64,000 nucleotides of DNA. Origin: an uncultured Litoreibacter sp. GTDB lineage: Bacteria; Pseudomonadota; Alphaproteobacteria; Rhodobacterales; Rhodobacteraceae. The notes beneath the pieces were generated by a model. The model was not told where the DNA came from. It saw only the letters and a list, made by a program, of their open reading frames with translations, and did no database searches. The position numbers and the translations under genes were made by a program. Positions 16,475 to 28,029 of this stretch are shown in pieces. Location of the stretch: NCBI GenBank assembly GCA_947493265.1, contig CANLQL010000004.1, positions 186,001-250,000 on the forward strand, read 5' to 3'. The first letter of the stretch is position 1. The number at the start of each line of letters is the position of its first letter.

Positions 16475-19400
16475 CTAAATCTCCTCGACCATCACGACGC
16501 CGCCAAGTGACTTGATCGCGCCTTTGACCTTTGGATTGATTGCGAACATGTCGCCGAGGTCCATTTCGACCTCTCCAGGGAGTTCGGGGTTCATCAAACA
16601 CAGTGAAACGGGACCGCGAGCACGTATCGATTTGTCGGCGGCAGAGCGTTCCAGGACCGATGCGATCGACGCGATTGCGCTGTCATCTTCGACGAAGATT
16701 TTCAGCCCCATCGATCCCGCTTCAACTGCCCCGTCGATCGGTTGCGCGGACCGGCACAGAAGTTTCAGTTGTTCGGCTTCGTAGGTGGCTTCAACAGTCA
16801 TCACAACATTTGCACCGGCAACCAGATGATCGCCAGATTTCTCCAACGTGTCGGAGAACACCGTGACTTCATAAAGGCCTGTCGGGTCGGATGCCTGAAC
16901 AAAGGCAAATCGATTGCCACGAGCTGACTTTCGATCTTGGCGACCTGCAATGGTTCCGGCGATCTTCACCGCCATCGCCCCGTTTTGAACCCGTTGTTCA
17001 ATTTCGGCCAGTGTCGCCACCTTTTTGCGTTTCAGTGACAGCATGTAGTCATCCAGTGGGTGGCCTGACAGATAGAAACCAACCGCTTTGTGTTCTTCGG
17101 CCAGTTTTTCACTGGGCAGCCAATCCTCAACCGGGGAAAGACGTGGTTCGGGTAGGTCATCGCCTGCTTCCCCGAATAGCGAAACCTGATCAGAGCTTCG
17201 CTGTTCGTGAATAGCCGCAGAATAGCCGACAAGCGCATCGAGGCTGTCGAAAACACGTCTGCGGTTGGGATCAAGCTGGTCAAACGCCCCGGACCGGGCA
17301 AGCATTTCCAGCGGACGTTTGCCGACGCGTTTCAGATCCACCCGACGGGCCAGATCAAAAAGCGTCGCAAACGGTTTGCCGTCCCGCGCGTCCGTGATCA
17401 GTTTCATCGCTTCAACGCCCACGTTCTTAAGTCCGCCGAGCGCGTAAACAACCTGCCCGTCATGAACACTGAACGTCGCCTCCGAACGGTTAACGCAAGG
17501 CGGTACGATGGTAATATCCAGCGTTTTGACGATCTCTTCCTTGTAGACGCCCAGCTTGTCGGTCAGGTGCAAATCGCAGTTCATGACGCCTGCCATGAAC
17601 TCCACCGGGTGGTTCGCCTTCAGCCAAGCAGTTTGATAGCTGACCACCGCATACGCCGCCGCATGAGATTTGTTGAATCCGTAGTTCGCGAATTTCTCAA
17701 GCAGGTCAAAGACTTCGCGGGCTTTCTTTGCGTCGACGCCATTTTTCTTCGCGCCCTCTTCGAATTTGGGACGTTCGGCATCCATCGCTTCCTTGATCTT
17801 CTTACCCATCGCCCGACGCAAAAGATCCGCCCCGCCCAGCGAGTAGCCCGCCATAACCTGCGCGATCTCCATCACCTGTTCTTGGTAAACGATGATGCCT
17901 TGGGTTTCGGCGAGAATGTGATCGATCAAAGGATGAATCGATTCAAGCTCTTTCAGGCCGTTCTTCACCTCGCAATAGGTCGGGATATTCTCCATTGGAC
18001 CGGGCCGGTACAGCGCCACCAATGCCACGATATCTTCGATGCAGGTCGGTTTCATGCGCCGCAGCGCGTCCATCATACCCGAACTTTCCACCTGAAACAC
18101 AGCAACCGTTTTGGCCGACGCGTAGAGGTCGTAGGATTTCTTGTCATCCAGCGGGATTGCACCAATATCGATATCGACACCGCGAAGCTTCAACAAATCC
18201 AACGCGTTCTGGATCACGGTTAAAGTCTTCAATCCGAGAAAGTCGAACTTCACGAGCCCGGCTTGTTCCACCCATTTCATATTAAATTGCGTTGCTGGCA
18301 TATCAGAGCGCGGGTCCTGGTAGAGTGGCACCAGCGCGTCCAAAGGACGATCCCCGATCACAACACCTGCCGCGTGGGTCGAGGCATTTCGCAACAGACC
18401 TTCGACCTGTTGGCCGTATTCCAGAAGCCTTGCCACGACCTCTTCGTTTTTGGCCTCTTCACGCAGTTTGGGTTCTTCGGCCAACGCCTTTTCAATAGAA
18501 ACCGGTTTCACGCCTTCCACCGGGATCAGCTTTGACAGTCGATCGACCTGCCCATACGGCATCTGCAGAACACGACCGACATCGCGCACGGCAGCTTTCG
18601 ACAAAAGCGCGCCGAAAGTGATGATTTGGCCCACTTTGTCGCGACCGTATTTTTCCTGCACATACCGGATAACCTCTTCCCGCCGGTCCATACAAAAATC
18701 GATGTCGAAATCGGGCATGGAAACCCGTTCGGGGTTCAGGAACCGTTCAAACAGCAGCGAATAGCGTAGCGGGTCAAGGTCGGTGATCATCAACGCATAG
18801 GCCACAAGGGACCCCGCACCGGACCCCCGCCCTGGGCCTACGGGAATATTGTTGTCTTTGGCGTATTTGATGAAGTCGGCAACGATTAGGAAGTAGCCGG
18901 GAAACCCCATGCCTTCGATAATCCCCAACTCAAAATCGAGCCGCTTTTGATACTCTTCGACCTCAGCAGCATGCGGGATAACGGCAAGTCGTTTCTGCAA
19001 CCCCTCATTGGCCTGACGGCGCAGTTCTTCGACCTCATCATCAGCGAACTTCGGCAAAATTGGATCGCGCTTGTAGGCTTTGAAGGCACAGCGGCGTGCG
19101 ACCTCTACGGTATTTTCAAGTGCTTCCGGCAGATCTGCAAACAATGCCGCCATTTCCTGCGGTGTTTTGAAATAGTGCTGGGGGGTCAACTTCCGACGAT
19201 TTTCCTGCTGATCGACATAGGCCCCTTGGGCGATACAAATCAGCGCGTCATGGGCCTCGTACATGTCTGATTTCGGGAAATAGACATCATTCGTCGCCAC
19301 CAACGGCAGTCCCATCGAATAGGCCATTTCAACATGGCCGCGCTCCGTCAGGGTTTCGGATTCTGGAAGGCCGTCTTCACCGGGGTGGCGCTGCAATTCG

Positions 19401-19918
19401 ACATAAAGCCTATCTGAATAAATCTCCGCCAACTGCCGCATCAAGGCTTCAGCTTTCGGATGCTGGCCTGCCCGCAGCAGCCGTCCAACGGGGCCATCTG
19501 GCCCCCCTGTGAGACAGATTAACCCGTCGGCATTCTGGGCCAACTCAGCCATTGAGACCTGTGGCAGCGCCCCTGCCTTGTCCAAATAAGCGCAAGAATT
19601 GAGCTTCATCAGATGCTCATAACCACGTTCATTCTGGGCCAGCAAAACGATCGGAGCCGGGTCGCGCGGCCGTTCGCCTGGGGCAGCCTGCATATAGGCC
19701 AAATCAAGCTGACATCCGATGATAGGCTGGACGCCTGCCGCACTGGCATATTCCGAAAACTCCAATGCTGCGAACATGTTATTGGTGTCTGTAACTGCGA
19801 CGGCAGGCATATTCAGGTCAGTACAAAGACCTGGCAATTTCTTCAGACGGATCGCGCCTTCCAGAAGCGAATATTCGGAATGCACACGAAGGTGGATGAA
19901 TCGGGGATCACTGCTCAT
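16475..19918 (-). CDS. dnaE: DNA polymerase III alpha subunit
   Basis: This replicative C-family polymerase has 1147 residues, close to the 1150-1170 usual in alphaproteobacteria. The N-terminal PHP domain begins [16 protein letters not shown]. The catalytic palm shows [20 protein letters not shown], with the aspartates that bind metal, and [20 protein letters not shown] precedes it. The fingers region includes FGFNKSH-like [20 protein letters not shown]. Further on are the helix-hairpin-helix region ([10 protein letters not shown]), the OB domain ([20 protein letters not shown]) and a C-terminal tau-binding region. ATG 19918 ([10 protein letters not shown]) is the natural start. The gene diverges from the xdh operon with a 153-base gap. 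Confidence 0.95.
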   Translation of the reverse strand: MSSDPRFIHLRVHSEYSLLEGAIRLKKLPGLCTDLNMPAVAVTDTNNMFAALEFSEYASAAGVQPIIGCQLDLAYMQAAPGERPRDPAPIVLLAQNERGYEHLMKLNSCAYLDKAGALPQVSMAELAQNADGLICLTGGPDGPVGRLLRAGQHPKAEALMRQLAEIYSDRLYVELQRHPGEDGLPESETLTERGHVEMAYSMGLPLVATNDVYFPKSDMYEAHDALICIAQGAYVDQQENRRKLTPQHYFKTPQEMAALFADLPEALENTVEVARRCAFKAYKRDPILPKFADDEVEELRRQANEGLQKRLAVIPHAAEVEEYQKRLDFELGIIEGMGFPGYFLIVADFIKYAKDNNIPVGPGRGSGAGSLVAYALMITDLDPLRYSLLFERFLNPERVSMPDFDIDFCMDRREEVIRYVQEKYGRDKVGQIITFGALLSKAAVRDVGRVLQMPYGQVDRLSKLIPVEGVKPVSIEKALAEEPKLREEAKNEEVVARLLEYGQQVEGLLRNASTHAAGVVIGDRPLDALVPLYQDPRSDMPATQFNMKWVEQAGLVKFDFLGLKTLTVIQNALDLLKLRGVDIDIGAIPLDDKKSYDLYASAKTVAVFQVESSGMMDALRRMKPTCIEDIVALVALYRPGPMENIPTYCEVKNGLKELESIHPLIDHILAETQGIIVYQEQVMEIAQVMAGYSLGGADLLRRAMGKKIKEAMDAERPKFEEGAKKNGVDAKKAREVFDLLEKFANYGFNKSHAAAYAVVSYQTAWLKANHPVEFMAGVMNCDLHLTDKLGVYKEEIVKTLDITIVPPCVNRSEATFSVHDGQVVYALGGLKNVGVEAMKLITDARDGKPFATLFDLARRVDLKRVGKRPLEMLARSGAFDQLDPNRRRVFDSLDALVGYSAAIHEQRSSDQVSLFGEAGDDLPEPRLSPVEDWLPSEKLAEEHKAVGFYLSGHPLDDYMLSLKRKKVATLAEIEQRVQNGAMAVKIAGTIAGRQDRKSARGNRFAFVQASDPTGLYEVTVFSDTLEKSGDHLVAGANVVMTVEATYEAEQLKLLCRSAQPIDGAVEAGSMGLKIFVEDDSAIASIASVLERSAADKSIRARGPVSLCLMNPELPGEVEMDLGDMFAINPKVKGAIKSLGGVVMVEEI

Positions 19919-19966
19919 TTTGGCAGCGTAGTGGGCGCGCCCCGGAAGGAAAACCCACACAAAAGA

Positions 19967-19999
19967 CTTGCCAAACGATTTTTATGCGGTTTTGCTAAG
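19967..19999. promoter_or_regulatory. Imperfect inverted repeat upstream of the xdh operon
   Basis: CTTGCCAAACG on the left faces CGGTTTTGCTAAG on the right, whose complement reads CTTAGCAAAACCG. The arms agree apart from small gaps and are AT-rich in the centre. The site lies about 75 bases before the xdhA start and could bind a regulator of purine catabolism. It was detected by eye only. Confidence 0.3.
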
Positions 20000-20071
20000 G
20001 ACTGCATTTCTTCTACGCCGCATCGAAGGTTTGCAGGAACACTATTTGGTAACGCGGCGGGTCACATACTT

Positions 20072-21442
20072 ATGATTGTGACGTTTCTTCTCAATGGAAC
20101 GTGTGTCGAGGCTGAATGCACCAGTCCGACCGAGACGCTGTTGGATTGGTTGCGCGAAACCAAGCACCTCACGGGAACAAAAGAAGGCTGTAACGAAGGC
20201 GATTGCGGCGCGTGTTCGGTTATCGTGACGGGTGAAGACGGCGCGGCGCGGGCGATGAACGCCTGCATCCTGTTTCTTCCGCAAATTCACGGCCGCGCAG
20301 TGCGCACTGTCGAAGGGGTTTCAGGACCAGATGGCAGCTTGCACCCGGTTCAACGCGAGATGGTCACCCATCATGGCTCGCAATGTGGTTTTTGCACGCC
20401 TGGATTTATTGCCACGATGGCAGCAGCGCACAAAAACGGCGCGCAGGATCATGACGACCAATTGGCAGGAAATCTATGCCGCTGCACTGGCTACGCCCCG
20501 ATCATTCGGGCGGCAGAAGCTGCCCAGTCAGCGCATGTGCCCGATTGGATGCACGAGGATTTGAGCAGTCTGCCCGATCAACCTGCCCCGGTCGCAATGC
20601 CGGCAACCAGCGATGAGTTGGCCGCGTGGTACAAAGATCATCCGGATGGCACATTGATTGCCGGAGCGACAGATGTTGGTTTGTGGGTCACAAAACAGCT
20701 GCGTGATCTGGGCGATGTGGCCTTTCTTGGACGCTGTTCAGATTTGCAGACAATTGATGTGTCGGAGAATACGATCCGCATCGGGGCCGCCGTAACACTG
20801 AATACTGTGCGCGAGGCGATTGCGCCCTACCACCCTAGTTTTGCGGAATTGATCCGGCGCTACGGGTCTACCCAAGTGCGCAACGCAGCGACACTGGGGG
20901 GAAATATTGCCAATGGATCACCTATCGGGGATGCCCCGCCTGCCTTGATCGCGTTGGGGGCTATTTTGCACTTGCGCAACGGCAAAACGCGACGGGATCT
21001 GCCGCTTGAGGAGTTCTTCCTTGAATATGGCAAGCAAGACCGCGCGCCAGGCGAATTCGTGGAGGCCGTCAGCATCCCAAGGCAGCCGGACAATCTGCGG
21101 TGCTACAAGATCTCCAAACGGTTCGATCAGGATATTTCCGCACTATGCGGGTGTTTCAATATTGCGATCAACGAAGGCGTCGTCACTTCCGCGCGCATTG
21201 CGTTTGGTGGCATGGCGGGCATTCCCAAGCGGGCCGACGCGGTGGAGGCCGCGTTGATCGGACAGCCTTGGGACTTGGGTACCATTCAAGCCGCGAAAGC
21301 CGGATTCGAACAGGATTTTACGCCGTTAAGCGATATGCGGGCCTCTGCTGAATATCGGATGCAAACAGCCAAGGGGTTGTTGGAACGAGTTTATCAGGCA
21401 AGCCAAGGCATTGCCGCAGATGTCCTGGAGGTCCGGTCATGA
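20072..21442 (+). CDS. xdhA: Xanthine dehydrogenase small subunit (Fe-S/FAD)
   Basis: This 456-residue subunit carries two [2Fe-2S] clusters and FAD. It passes electrons from the molybdenum site of XdhB to NAD+. Cluster ligands are in [14 protein letters not shown] (about residues 40-53), [10 protein letters not shown] and [15 protein letters not shown]-binding segments are [18 protein letters not shown] and [18 protein letters not shown]. Length agrees with Rhodobacter capsulatus XdhA (about 460 residues). The track start at 19613 runs back through dnaE on the other strand; ATG 20072 (MIVTFLLNG) fits the family N-terminus. The gene overlaps xdhB by four bases and heads a seven-gene operon. 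Confidence 0.93.
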   Translation: MIVTFLLNGTCVEAECTSPTETLLDWLRETKHLTGTKEGCNEGDCGACSVIVTGEDGAARAMNACILFLPQIHGRAVRTVEGVSGPDGSLHPVQREMVTHHGSQCGFCTPGFIATMAAAHKNGAQDHDDQLAGNLCRCTGYAPIIRAAEAAQSAHVPDWMHEDLSSLPDQPAPVAMPATSDELAAWYKDHPDGTLIAGATDVGLWVTKQLRDLGDVAFLGRCSDLQTIDVSENTIRIGAAVTLNTVREAIAPYHPSFAELIRRYGSTQVRNAATLGGNIANGSPIGDAPPALIALGAILHLRNGKTRRDLPLEEFFLEYGKQDRAPGEFVEAVSIPRQPDNLRCYKISKRFDQDISALCGCFNIAINEGVVTSARIAFGGMAGIPKRADAVEAALIGQPWDLGTIQAAKAGFEQDFTPLSDMRASAEYRMQTAKGLLERVYQASQGIAADVLEVRS

Positions 21443-23718
21443 GCGTTCATAGCCCTGCCCCCCATGACGCGGGAACCCTGCATGTCAGCGGCCTCGCCCG
21501 CTATGTGGACGACATTGCGACCCCGCCCGGCACGCTTCATCTGGCATTCGGCCTGTCCGAGATCGCCCATGGCGACATCACAGCGATGGATTTGTCTGAT
21601 GTGCGCGCGGCACCGGATGTCGTCGCCGTCCTCACCGCAGAAGACATGCCTTTTGCCAACGACGTCTCCCCGTCGGCCCATGACGAACCCTGCTTGGCAA
21701 CAGGAAGCGTGCACTATATTGGACAGCCCGTTTTTGCGGTTGTCGCGCGATCCCATCTGGCCGCGCGCAAAGCGGCGAGGTTGGGCAAGATTGACTATGC
21801 GGAAAAGCCCGCAATCTTAACAATTGACGCGGCAATAGACGCTGGGTCCCGTTTCGAGGACGGGCCTAGGATTTACGAAAAAGGCAATGCCGAAGCCGCG
21901 ATGCAGTCCAGTGCCAATCACCTGACAGGAAGTCTGGAGATCGGCGGGCAAGAGCATTTCTATTTGGAAGGCCATGCGGCCCTCGCCTTGCCGCAAGAAG
22001 GCGGTGACATGGTGGTCCACGCGTCCTCCCAACACCCAACAGAGATTCAGCACAAGGTCGCAGAAGCGCTTGGCATCCCAATGCATGGTGTGCGGGTCGA
22101 AGTGCGCCGAATGGGCGGGGGGTTTGGCGGCAAGGAAAGTCAGGGCAATGCACTATGCGTGATCTGCGCGGTCGCGGCCAGACTGACCGGGCAACCCTGC
22201 AAGATGCGGTACGACCGCGATGATGATTTCGTGATCACCGGAAAGCGGCATGATTTCCGCATTGCCTATTCGGTCGGCTTTGACACGACCGGAAAGATTT
22301 CAGCATTGGAATTCACGCAATACGCACGCTGTGGATGGGCGCAAGATCTCAGCCTGCCTGTCGCTGATCGGGCGATGCTGCACGCCGATAATGCCTATCA
22401 TCTGGAGCACGTAAAAATCACGTCGCACCGTCTGAAAACAAACACCCAGAGCGCCACAGCCTTTCGCGGGTTCGGCGGGCCACAGGGGATGATCGGCATC
22501 GAGCGGGTGATGGATCACGTCGCGCATGAGCTGGGGATCGACCCATTGGCGGTGCGACGGGCGAACTACTATGCGCCGGGCAATGCGGGGCAGACCACAC
22601 CGTATGGAATGCAGGTCGAGGACTTCATTCTGCACGAAATGACCGACCATTTGCTTGCCACATCGGACTATGTCGCGCGGCGCAAAAAGATCGCGAAATG
22701 GAATGCGGAAAACCCTATTCTCAAGCGGGGAATTTCGATCACTCCGGTAAAGTTTGGTATTTCCTTCACGCTGACACATCTTAATCAGGCCGGTGCCTTG
22801 GTGCATCTTTACCAAGACGGCTCAATCCAGCTGAACCATGGCGGCACGGAAATGGGCCAAGGGTTGTTTACCAAAGTGGCGCAGGTAGCGGCCTCCGCTT
22901 TCGGACAACCGCTGGAGGCGGTCAAGATTACCGCTACGGATACAGGCAAGGTGCCAAATACCTCCGCCACGGCCGCATCGTCTGGCACAGATCTGAACGG
23001 TATGGCGGTTCTGGCAGCTTGCGACACACTGAAAGCCCGGATCACCGTATTTCTGAGCACCTATTTCGATGCGCCGGAGAAAAACATAACCTTTTCAAAC
23101 GGATCTGTAACGGTTGGTGATAAAACCCTGTCCTTCGCGGAAGCGGTCTCGCTTGCCTATACCCACAGGATATCGCTGTCTGCGACCGGGTTCTATGCCA
23201 CGCCAAAGGTTGCTTGGGACCGGATTAAAGGGCACGGACGGCCGTTTCTTTACTTCGCCTATGGGGCGGCGGTGACGGAAGTTGTTATCGACAGTTTAAC
23301 CGGTGAGAACAGGATACTTCGTACCGACATTCTTCACGATGCCGGCGCATCGCTGAACCCGGCCCTCGATATCGGCCAGGTCGAAGGCGGCTATGTGCAG
23401 GGTGCAGGTTGGCTGACCACGGAAGAACTTGTTTGGGACACAAAAGGCGAACTGAAGACGCATGCACCCTCGACCTATAAAATTCCGGCAGCGTCTGACC
23501 GCCCGGATGTGTTCAACGTAGCGCTCTGGGACGCTGAAAACGCTGAGAACACGATCCATAAATCGAAGGCCGTGGGGGAGCCGCCTTTGATGTTGGGCAT
23601 TTCTGCATGGTCAGCGCTTTGTGATGCGGTATCAGCGACGGGGCCAAACTATGCGGACCTGCAGACCCCGGCCACCGCCGAAGCAGTGCTGGCCGCCGTT
23701 CACCGGGCCAAAGCATGA
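21439..23718 (+). CDS. xdhB: Xanthine dehydrogenase large, molybdopterin-binding subunit
   Basis: The 759-residue subunit oxidises hypoxanthine and xanthine at its molybdenum cofactor. Active-site residues known from R. capsulatus XdhB can be seen. The glutamate in [13 protein letters not shown] and the arginine in [13 protein letters not shown] bind purine substrate. The catalytic base glutamate lies in [12 protein letters not shown] near residue 710. [10 protein letters not shown] and the repeated [18 protein letters not shown] belong to the cofactor sites. These residues favour true xanthine dehydrogenase over other members of the hydroxylase family. The start overlaps the xdhA stop and the stop overlaps the xdhC start, each by four bases. 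Confidence 0.93.
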   Translation: MSVHSPAPHDAGTLHVSGLARYVDDIATPPGTLHLAFGLSEIAHGDITAMDLSDVRAAPDVVAVLTAEDMPFANDVSPSAHDEPCLATGSVHYIGQPVFAVVARSHLAARKAARLGKIDYAEKPAILTIDAAIDAGSRFEDGPRIYEKGNAEAAMQSSANHLTGSLEIGGQEHFYLEGHAALALPQEGGDMVVHASSQHPTEIQHKVAEALGIPMHGVRVEVRRMGGGFGGKESQGNALCVICAVAARLTGQPCKMRYDRDDDFVITGKRHDFRIAYSVGFDTTGKISALEFTQYARCGWAQDLSLPVADRAMLHADNAYHLEHVKITSHRLKTNTQSATAFRGFGGPQGMIGIERVMDHVAHELGIDPLAVRRANYYAPGNAGQTTPYGMQVEDFILHEMTDHLLATSDYVARRKKIAKWNAENPILKRGISITPVKFGISFTLTHLNQAGALVHLYQDGSIQLNHGGTEMGQGLFTKVAQVAASAFGQPLEAVKITATDTGKVPNTSATAASSGTDLNGMAVLAACDTLKARITVFLSTYFDAPEKNITFSNGSVTVGDKTLSFAEAVSLAYTHRISLSATGFYATPKVAWDRIKGHGRPFLYFAYGAAVTEVVIDSLTGENRILRTDILHDAGASLNPALDIGQVEGGYVQGAGWLTTEELVWDTKGELKTHAPSTYKIPAASDRPDVFNVALWDAENAENTIHKSKAVGEPPLMLGISAWSALCDAVSATGPNYADLQTPATAEAVLAAVHRAKA

Positions 23719-24473
23719 GCGCGATTTGGGTGGAGATAACAGGGACACGCGGTTCTTGCCCGCGCGATGCGGGAACCGCGATGAAAGTCACGCCAACCCA
23801 AACGATCGGGACGATCGGTGGTGGAGCGTTGGAACTTCAAGCGATCGCGATGGCACGTGAAGTGCTTGGGGATTTGCAAGGCGATCTCGTGCGTACCATC
23901 CCGCTTGGCCCGGACTTGGGCCAATGCTGCGGCGGGGCAGTCACGCTTCGATTTACGCGTGATAACATGGACAAGTTCGTCGATAAGCCAGCGCCAGCCC
24001 CACAAGAACGTCACTGTGACCATCCCCCACCAAGGCAGCTTTGGCTGTGGGGTGCCGGACATGTCGGGCGGGCAGTGGTGCGCGCCTCACACCCGCAAGT
24101 CTATGAAATTACATGGGTTGATAGCGCCGCTGACAGGTTTCCTGCGCAAATCCCTCCCCATGTTAAACCTGTTTCCGCAGCCGATATGCCGTTACTTGCT
24201 GCCCGCGCCCCGCGCGAGGCACATCACTTGATATTCACCTATTCGCACGAGATTGATTTCGGTCTTTCCGCCGCCCTCTTGCAACGCGGAGCGGCCTCGA
24301 TCGGGTTGATCGGCTCAGACACAAAGCGGGCCCGGTTTTTCCGGCGGCTAAAAGCTTTGGGCTTGCAACCAGACCAGATCATTTGCCCCATTGGCGACAA
24401 AAGCTTGGGCAAATCGCCTGATCAAATTGCCACCGGTATTCTCCAGTCCTTCACCGCAGAGGTCATGACATGA
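23715..24473 (+). CDS. xdhC: Xanthine dehydrogenase accessory protein XdhC
   Basis: The 252-residue chaperone binds molybdopterin, aids its sulfuration and inserts it into XdhB. The N-terminal XdhC/CoxI motif is GSCPRDAGTAMKV. The cysteine pair in GQCCGGAVTLRF near residue 75 corresponds to the region that holds the cofactor-binding cysteine in R. capsulatus XdhC. The second half has a Rossmann-like fold beginning LWLWGAGHVGRAVVRA and ends with IGLIGSDTKRARFFRRL. It overlaps both neighbours by four bases, so cofactor insertion is coupled with enzyme production. Confidence 0.92.
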   Translation: MSAIWVEITGTRGSCPRDAGTAMKVTPTQTIGTIGGGALELQAIAMAREVLGDLQGDLVRTIPLGPDLGQCCGGAVTLRFTRDNMDKFVDKPAPAPQERHCDHPPPRQLWLWGAGHVGRAVVRASHPQVYEITWVDSAADRFPAQIPPHVKPVSAADMPLLAARAPREAHHLIFTYSHEIDFGLSAALLQRGAASIGLIGSDTKRARFFRRLKALGLQPDQIICPIGDKSLGKSPDQIATGILQSFTAEVMT

Positions 24474-25981
24474 ACGCATTGCTGGACCTTGACGGTCTAA
24501 CGAAAGCCTACCCCGGTGTCGTTGCCAATGACGATGTCAGTTTTTCCATTCAGGAGGGCGAAGTCCACGCGCTGCTTGGTGAAAACGGTGCCGGTAAATC
24601 GACCTTGGTCAAGATGATCTATGGGCTTGTGAAGCCCGACAGCGGGACAATGCAGCTGCGCGGCTCGTCTTTCGCGCCGCCTGAACCTCGTGCGGCACGG
24701 GCCTCGGGAGTTGCGATGGTTTTCCAGCACTTTTCCCTGTTTGAGGCGCTGGATGTCGCGGAAAACATCGCGCTTGGCATGGAAAACCCACCTGCGATGC
24801 GAGAACTTGCGGCCCGGATCACCGAAGTTTCGCAGAATTACGGCCTGCCATTGGACCCGTCACGACTTGTTGGCGAGTTATCAGCAGGTGAGCGCCAACG
24901 GGTGGAGATTATTCGCTGTCTTCTGCAGAACCCCAAACTTTTGATCATGGACGAGCCGACCAGCGTACTGACCCCTCAGGAGGTCGAAATCTTGTTCAAA
25001 ACGCTCGAGACATTGAAATCAGAGGGCACATCGATCCTGTATATCAGCCACAAGCTGGAAGAAATTCGCAGGCTTTGTGACAGCGCGACGATCTTGCGGC
25101 TGGGTAAGAAAGTGGCCACCTGCAACCCACGCGAAGAAACTGCGAAGGCAATGGCGGAGATGATGGTTGGGAGTACCCTGCACCAACCTGAACGGAAACC
25201 GCACAAGACCCAAGAAGTTGCTTTGCAACTGCATGACCTGACACTGCCGGCACAAAGCGCCTTTGGCACCACATTGAAAAACATAAGTTTTTCCGTCCAG
25301 AAGGGTGAGATTCTTGGTATTGGTGGCGTCGCAGGAAACGGCCAAGATGAGCTGACAGCCGCCCTTTCCGGTGAGGCATTGTCTGATGCAGGCGCGATTG
25401 AAATGCATGGCAAGCCGATCGGCCAGATGGGCCCGAATGCAAGGCGTGAAATCGGGCTTCTGGCCGCGCCGGAAGAACGTCTGGGGCACGCGGCGGCCCC
25501 CGATATGAGCTTGATCGAAAATGCGCTTCTGACAGGTGACATTCGCAAGGGACTTAGCCGCAGAGGGTTTCTCAACTGGCCCAAAGCGAAGGCATTTGCA
25601 GAAAACGTGATTGCGGAATTTGACGTGCGCACACCCGGACCTGGCAATGCGGCGCGCGCCCTTTCGGGGGGAAACTTACAGAAGTTCGTTATCGGGCGGG
25701 AGATATTGCAAGCCCCGGAAGTGCTTGTGATCAATCAGCCAACCTGGGGTGTTGATGCGGCAGCAGCCGCAGATATCCGGCAAGCCCTGCTGGATTTGGC
25801 CGCCAATGGGGCAGCGCTGGTTGTGATTTCCCAAGACCTCGACGAGCTTATGGAAATTTCAGACCGCTTTGCGGCGTTGAACGAAGGTCGTTTGACGGAA
25901 CCGGTGCCTGCGTTTGGCCTGAGTGTGGAACAGATTGGCCTGATGATGGGCGGCGCACATGATTTGGAGGCGGTGCAATGA
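24470..25981 (+). CDS. Purine/nucleoside ABC importer ATP-binding protein (double NBD)
   Basis: This 503-residue protein has two nucleotide-binding domains in tandem, as in sugar- and nucleoside-type importers. The first has Walker A GENGAGKST (about residue 38), signature ELSAGERQRVEI and Walker B LLIMDEPTSVL. The second has a degenerate Walker A region (GGVAGNGQDELTAALSG), signature ALSGGNLQKFVIGRE and Walker B LVINQPTWGVD. There the usual catalytic glutamate is replaced by glutamine, so this half probably binds ATP without hydrolysing it well. Such asymmetry is common in the YufO/NupA subfamily. The partners are the two permeases and the BMP-type binding protein that follow. The start overlaps xdhC by four bases. 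Confidence 0.9.
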   Translation: MNALLDLDGLTKAYPGVVANDDVSFSIQEGEVHALLGENGAGKSTLVKMIYGLVKPDSGTMQLRGSSFAPPEPRAARASGVAMVFQHFSLFEALDVAENIALGMENPPAMRELAARITEVSQNYGLPLDPSRLVGELSAGERQRVEIIRCLLQNPKLLIMDEPTSVLTPQEVEILFKTLETLKSEGTSILYISHKLEEIRRLCDSATILRLGKKVATCNPREETAKAMAEMMVGSTLHQPERKPHKTQEVALQLHDLTLPAQSAFGTTLKNISFSVQKGEILGIGGVAGNGQDELTAALSGEALSDAGAIEMHGKPIGQMGPNARREIGLLAAPEERLGHAAAPDMSLIENALLTGDIRKGLSRRGFLNWPKAKAFAENVIAEFDVRTPGPGNAARALSGGNLQKFVIGREILQAPEVLVINQPTWGVDAAAAADIRQALLDLAANGAALVVISQDLDELMEISDRFAALNEGRLTEPVPAFGLSVEQIGLMMGGAHDLEAVQ

Positions 25982-27060
25982 TTGCCTTGGAAAAACGTCC
26001 AACACCGTCGCGGTTCTGGACCGGGATCACTCCGTTTCTGGCGGTTCTCGCCACAATGATCGCAGGCGGCATCATGTTCGCGATTCTGGGCAAAGACCCT
26101 TTCGCGGCCATCCGCACAATTTTCTGGGACCCTGTTTTCGGGGAGTTTGCCTTCTACTACCGCAGCCAATTGCTGGTCAAAGCGGGACCGTTGATCTTGA
26201 TTGCAATCGGTTTGTCACTCGGGTTTCGCGCAGGCGTGTGGAATATCGGCGCAGAGGGCCAATATATCATCGGCGCAATTTGCGGCGCAGCGGTAGGTCT
26301 TGCATTTTACCCCACCGAAAGCTTTCTGATTTTCCCGGCGATGGTGATCGCTGGCGGCTTGGGTGGGTTCCTCTGGGCGATGATCCCCGGAATTCTGAAG
26401 GTGAAATTTCAAACCAACGAAATCCTGGTGTCCCTGCTGCTGGTCTATGTCGCGGAAGCGATCTTGGCCTCAATGGCCCTTGGCGCATTGAAAAACCCCG
26501 ACGGGGCAGGCTTTCCGGGAAGCCGCAATTTCCGGTCATACCCATCAGCCTATAATGAGGACCTGATTGCCAATACAGGCATGCACTGGGGCGTCGTATT
26601 CGCCTTCATCGCTGTGATATTCGCCTATATCCTGCTGTCCCGCCATATGTTGGGTTTCCAGATTAAATTGGCGGGGCAAGCGCCCCGTGCGGCCCGGTTT
26701 GGTGGAGTGAATCCGGACAGATTGATCCTATTTTGCCTTGGCGTCTCTGGCATGTTGGCCGGGTTAGCCGGGCTGTTTGAGGTTTCTGGCCCCGCGGGTC
26801 AGGTCAGCATCGATTTCAATGTGGGCTATGGATTCACGGCAATTATCGTTGCGTTTTTGGGTCGGTTGCATCCGATTGGCATACTTTTGGCGGGGCTGTT
26901 GATGGCCCTCACTTATATTGGCGGGGAACTTGCGCAATCCAATCTTGGCTTGCCCGCCGCCGCCATCCAAGCGTTCCAGGGGATGTTGCTGTTCTTCCTT
27001 CTTGCCGTGGATGTCCTGACCAACTACCGCCTGCGATTTGGCAACCGGGAGGTCGCGTAA
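25978..27060 (+). CDS. ABC importer permease, nucleoside/purine type (first)
   Basis: This 360-residue inner-membrane protein of the BPD_transp_2 (LivM/NupP-like) family has about nine to ten membrane helices. The hallmark GFRAGVWNIGAEGQYIIGAI is near residue 80 and FQTNEILVSLLLVYVAE near residue 140. The coupling helix region contains GQAPRAARFGGV. It is larger than its partner, as in YufP/YufQ systems. It overlaps the ATPase gene by four bases and the second permease by one base. Confidence 0.9.
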   Translation: MIALEKRPTPSRFWTGITPFLAVLATMIAGGIMFAILGKDPFAAIRTIFWDPVFGEFAFYYRSQLLVKAGPLILIAIGLSLGFRAGVWNIGAEGQYIIGAICGAAVGLAFYPTESFLIFPAMVIAGGLGGFLWAMIPGILKVKFQTNEILVSLLLVYVAEAILASMALGALKNPDGAGFPGSRNFRSYPSAYNEDLIANTGMHWGVVFAFIAVIFAYILLSRHMLGFQIKLAGQAPRAARFGGVNPDRLILFCLGVSGMLAGLAGLFEVSGPAGQVSIDFNVGYGFTAIIVAFLGRLHPIGILLAGLLMALTYIGGELAQSNLGLPAAAIQAFQGMLLFFLLAVDVLTNYRLRFGNREVA

Positions 27061-27992
27061 TGGATTTATCTTCAATCAGCCCGACACTTCTGATTGCGTC
27101 CTTAATGGTCGCGGCCACACCGATATTGCTAGCCGCGATCGGCGAATTAATCGTGGAAAAAGCAGGCGTTCTTAACCTTGGTGTCGAAGGGATGATGATC
27201 ACTGGCGCGATCTGTGGGTTTGCCATCGCGGTTGAAACCGGCTCTCCGGTGATCGGGTTTATTGCGGCCGCCGCAGGGGGCGCGTTGCTATCGCTGATTT
27301 TTGGCGTTTTGACCCAGTATTTGCTGTCCAATCAAGTGGCCACAGGTCTTGCCCTGACCCTGTTCGGGCTTGGTCTGTCCTCATTGATGGGACAGAGTTA
27401 TGTGGGCATCAAACCTCCGCAAACCAATAAACTAGACATCCCGGTCCTATCAGACATTCCGGTTCTGGGACCGATCCTGTTTAACCACGACATCATGGTT
27501 TACTTCGCCCTCGCACTTGTTGTGCTTGTCTGGCTGGGGTTGAACCGAACGCGCGCCGGTCTGGTCTTGCGGGCAGTTGGCGAAAATCACGACGCGGCCC
27601 ACGCTTTGGGCTATAAAGTTATCCGTGTTCGCCTGCTTGCGATTATGTTTGGGGGGGCTTGCGCGGGGCTTGGCGGGGCGTATCTGTCGCTGATCCGGGT
27701 GCCGCAATGGACAGAAGGCATGACCGCCGGTGCGGGCTGGATTGCATTGGCAATCGTTGTATTCGGGGCTTGGCGACCTTTCCGGGTTTTGCTTGGCGCC
27801 TATTTATTTGGCGGTGTCACCGTTTTGCAGCTAAACCTGCAAGCGGCTGGCCTCGCAATTCCGGTGGAGTACTTGTCCATGTCGCCATATCTGATAACCA
27901 TCGCTGTGCTGGTTGTCATGTCTGCCAAACGGGGGCGTACGTCACTCGCGGCGCCCGCCAGTCTGGGACGCATTTTCCACGCCTCGCAATGA
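27060..27992 (+). CDS. ABC importer permease, nucleoside/purine type (second)
   Basis: The 310-residue permease forms a heterodimer with the preceding one. Family signs are ATPILLAAIGELIVEKAGVL with NLGVEGMMITGAICGF, the long periplasmic loop QSYVGIKPPQTNKLDIPVLS, and a C-terminal coupling region RAVGENHDAAHALGYKV. About eight membrane helices are expected. Its start shares one base with the first permease stop (TAATG), which indicates coupling. A 37-base gap with a GGGGAG site leads to the binding-protein gene. Confidence 0.9.
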   Translation: MDLSSISPTLLIASLMVAATPILLAAIGELIVEKAGVLNLGVEGMMITGAICGFAIAVETGSPVIGFIAAAAGGALLSLIFGVLTQYLLSNQVATGLALTLFGLGLSSLMGQSYVGIKPPQTNKLDIPVLSDIPVLGPILFNHDIMVYFALALVVLVWLGLNRTRAGLVLRAVGENHDAAHALGYKVIRVRLLAIMFGGACAGLGGAYLSLIRVPQWTEGMTAGAGWIALAIVVFGAWRPFRVLLGAYLFGGVTVLQLNLQAAGLAIPVEYLSMSPYLITIAVLVVMSAKRGRTSLAAPASLGRIFHASQ

Positions 27993-28029
27993 GGCATTGC
28001 TGCTAATAATAAACTTGGGGAGATACCAA

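Noticed and set aside
17207-18223. 338-codon plus-strand ORF
   Set aside because: It lies wholly antisense to the core of dnaE and reads as a low-complexity, Arg/His/Phe-rich shadow.
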